Origin: Bacteroidales bacterium
Lineage (GTDB): Bacteria > Bacteroidota > Bacteroidia > Bacteroidales > JAOZTL01
DNA length: 6,286 nt
Direction: 5' to 3'
Assembly (NCBI GenBank): GCA_029942205.1
Contig: JAOZTL010000198.1
Location: forward strand, 1-6,286
Below the pieces are notes generated by a model, which ran no database searches, was not told the origin of the DNA, and saw nothing but the letters and a program-made list of their open reading frames with translations. Both the position numbers and the translations under genes were made by a program. Shown one piece after another: positions 5,837 to 6,286 of this stretch. Position 1 is the first letter of the stretch, and each line of letters opens with the position of its first letter.

Positions 5837-5870
5837 GTGTAAGCAATATCAAAAAAAGGAGAAGACCTTA
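5837..5870 (+). repeat. Dispersed palindromic repeat, right half of doublet 2
   Basis: GTGTAAGCAATATC, A-run, AAGG, AGAA, GACCTTA. The head has one change (AATATC for AACATC). The left stem arm has lost its TC, so only AAGG/CCTT pairs. AGGAGG at 5870-5875, just after it, looks like a ribosome binding site, but no open frame follows. Confidence 0.6.
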
Positions 5871-5936
5871 GGAGGATAAAATTAAGTTGATAATTATATC
5901 TGCATAAACCATTAATTTAAAAAAGCTTTAGTATTA

Positions 5937-5970
5937 GTGCGTAAGCTACATCAAAAAGGTCGAAGGTCTA
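5937..5970 (+). repeat. Dispersed palindromic repeat after the LRR gene
   Basis: GTGCGTAAGCTACATC, A-run, AAGGTC, GAA, GGTCTA. The head and left arm are well kept. The right arm has become GGTCTA, which no longer pairs. It starts 7 bp beyond the LRR stop codon. On the minus strand the order is hairpin region then TTTTT, the terminator orientation for that gene. It is a direct repeat of the copy at 5837, offset by 100 bp. Confidence 0.65.
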
Positions 5971-5977
5971 GCAGTGT

Positions 5978-6286
5978 TTAGAAATTAACTCGGCTGTTTG
6001 GAAGTAGTTTTTTAATTTCGTTTTTAGAATCTTCAGGAATCGGATTCTTGCTTAAATTGAGGTATTGCATGTGTTTCCATTGCTGTATGCACGTAGGAAT
6101 GGAGATGATGAAATTTTTAGATAAATTGATTTGCTCCAATTGAGGTAATTTGCACAGTACGATCGGAAAATGATCGAACTGATTACTCGCAAGATAAACT
6201 TTTTTGAGGCTTTTTATGCTTTCGAGTTCGGGGGGCAAGTTTTGTAAGTTATTTTCCATCAAAAACAAATCGGTTAAAGCCGTCAT
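5978..6286 (-). CDS. Leucine-rich repeat protein, C-terminal part (cut by window edge)
   Basis: The visible 102 residues are four consecutive leucine-rich repeats of about 23 residues of the bacterial type LxxLxLxxNxLxxLPxxLxxL. They begin LTDLFLMENNLQNLPPEL, KKVYLASNQFDHFP, EQINLSKNFIISIP and QYLNLSKNPIPED, followed by a short cap ending in RVNF. Such repeats form a curved solenoid used for protein binding. The ATG at the very edge of the window falls inside a repeat, so it is probably an internal methionine and the gene most likely begins beyond 6286. No signal peptide or enzymatic domain can be assessed. The stop is followed by a copy of the dispersed palindromic repeat. The next gene on the same strand, ABC-F, has its own predicted promoter 174 bp downstream of the LRR stop. 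Confidence 0.85.
   Translation of the reverse strand: MTALTDLFLMENNLQNLPPELESIKSLKKVYLASNQFDHFPIVLCKLPQLEQINLSKNFIISIPTCIQQWKHMQYLNLSKNPIPEDSKNEIKKLLPNSRVNF

Noticed and set aside
5569..5871. Plus-strand open frames opposite the ABC-F gene (also those at 3977-5399)
   Set aside because: They are antisense shadows of a gene with all ABC-F motifs intact, and their translations show no family features.
5870..5900. AGGAGG with a following small gene on the plus strand
   Set aside because: No ATG, GTG or TTG at a suitable distance opens a frame of more than a few codons, and Bacteroidota rarely rely on such sites.

Overview
The window looks like chromosomal DNA of a member of the Bacteroidota. 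The evidence is a secreted protein with a C-terminal type IX secretion (T9SS) sorting domain, promoters of the TAnnTTTG / TTTG type used by the Bacteroidota sigma factor, no clear Shine-Dalgarno sites before the genes, and very AT-rich spacers around genes of moderate GC. The genus cannot be fixed from this sequence.

Layout. Positions 1-785 are AT-rich non-coding DNA. A leftward promoter and a leader with a long inverted repeat near the left edge suggest that a minus-strand gene starts at or beyond position 1. Positions 822-2126 (+) encode a secreted protein with YD-like modules and a T9SS type A sorting tail. Positions 2127-3146 hold no convincing gene. They contain a striking tandem array with a 21-bp period (well conserved at 2403-2591, decayed but still in phase over about 2298-2885), several copies of a dispersed palindromic repeat, and a strong intrinsic terminator at 3011-3046. 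Then come two minus-strand genes in the order ABC-F ATPase (5702-3753) and GNAT acetyltransferase (3674-3147), 77 bp apart and possibly co-transcribed. At the right edge is the 3' end of a minus-strand leucine-rich-repeat gene (6286-5978), cut by the window.

The main unexplained signal is non-coding. A roughly 35-bp element occurs about eight to ten times, in nearly every spacer and in both orientations. It consists of G(T/C)GTAAGCAACATC, an A-run, and a hairpin with a GAA or CAA loop. The stems differ between copies but stay paired (GGTC/GACC in one, GCAC/GTGC in others). Two pairs of copies form inverted doublets with nearly equal 86-88 bp spacers. One doublet carries the predicted ABC-F promoter. 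Two copies lie directly after stop codons, in the orientation hairpin then T-run expected of a terminator.

The proteins show no obvious shared pathway. The ABC-F protein is a translation factor, the GNAT enzyme resembles RimJ/RimL acetyltransferases, and the T9SS and LRR proteins are typical accessory proteins of this phylum.
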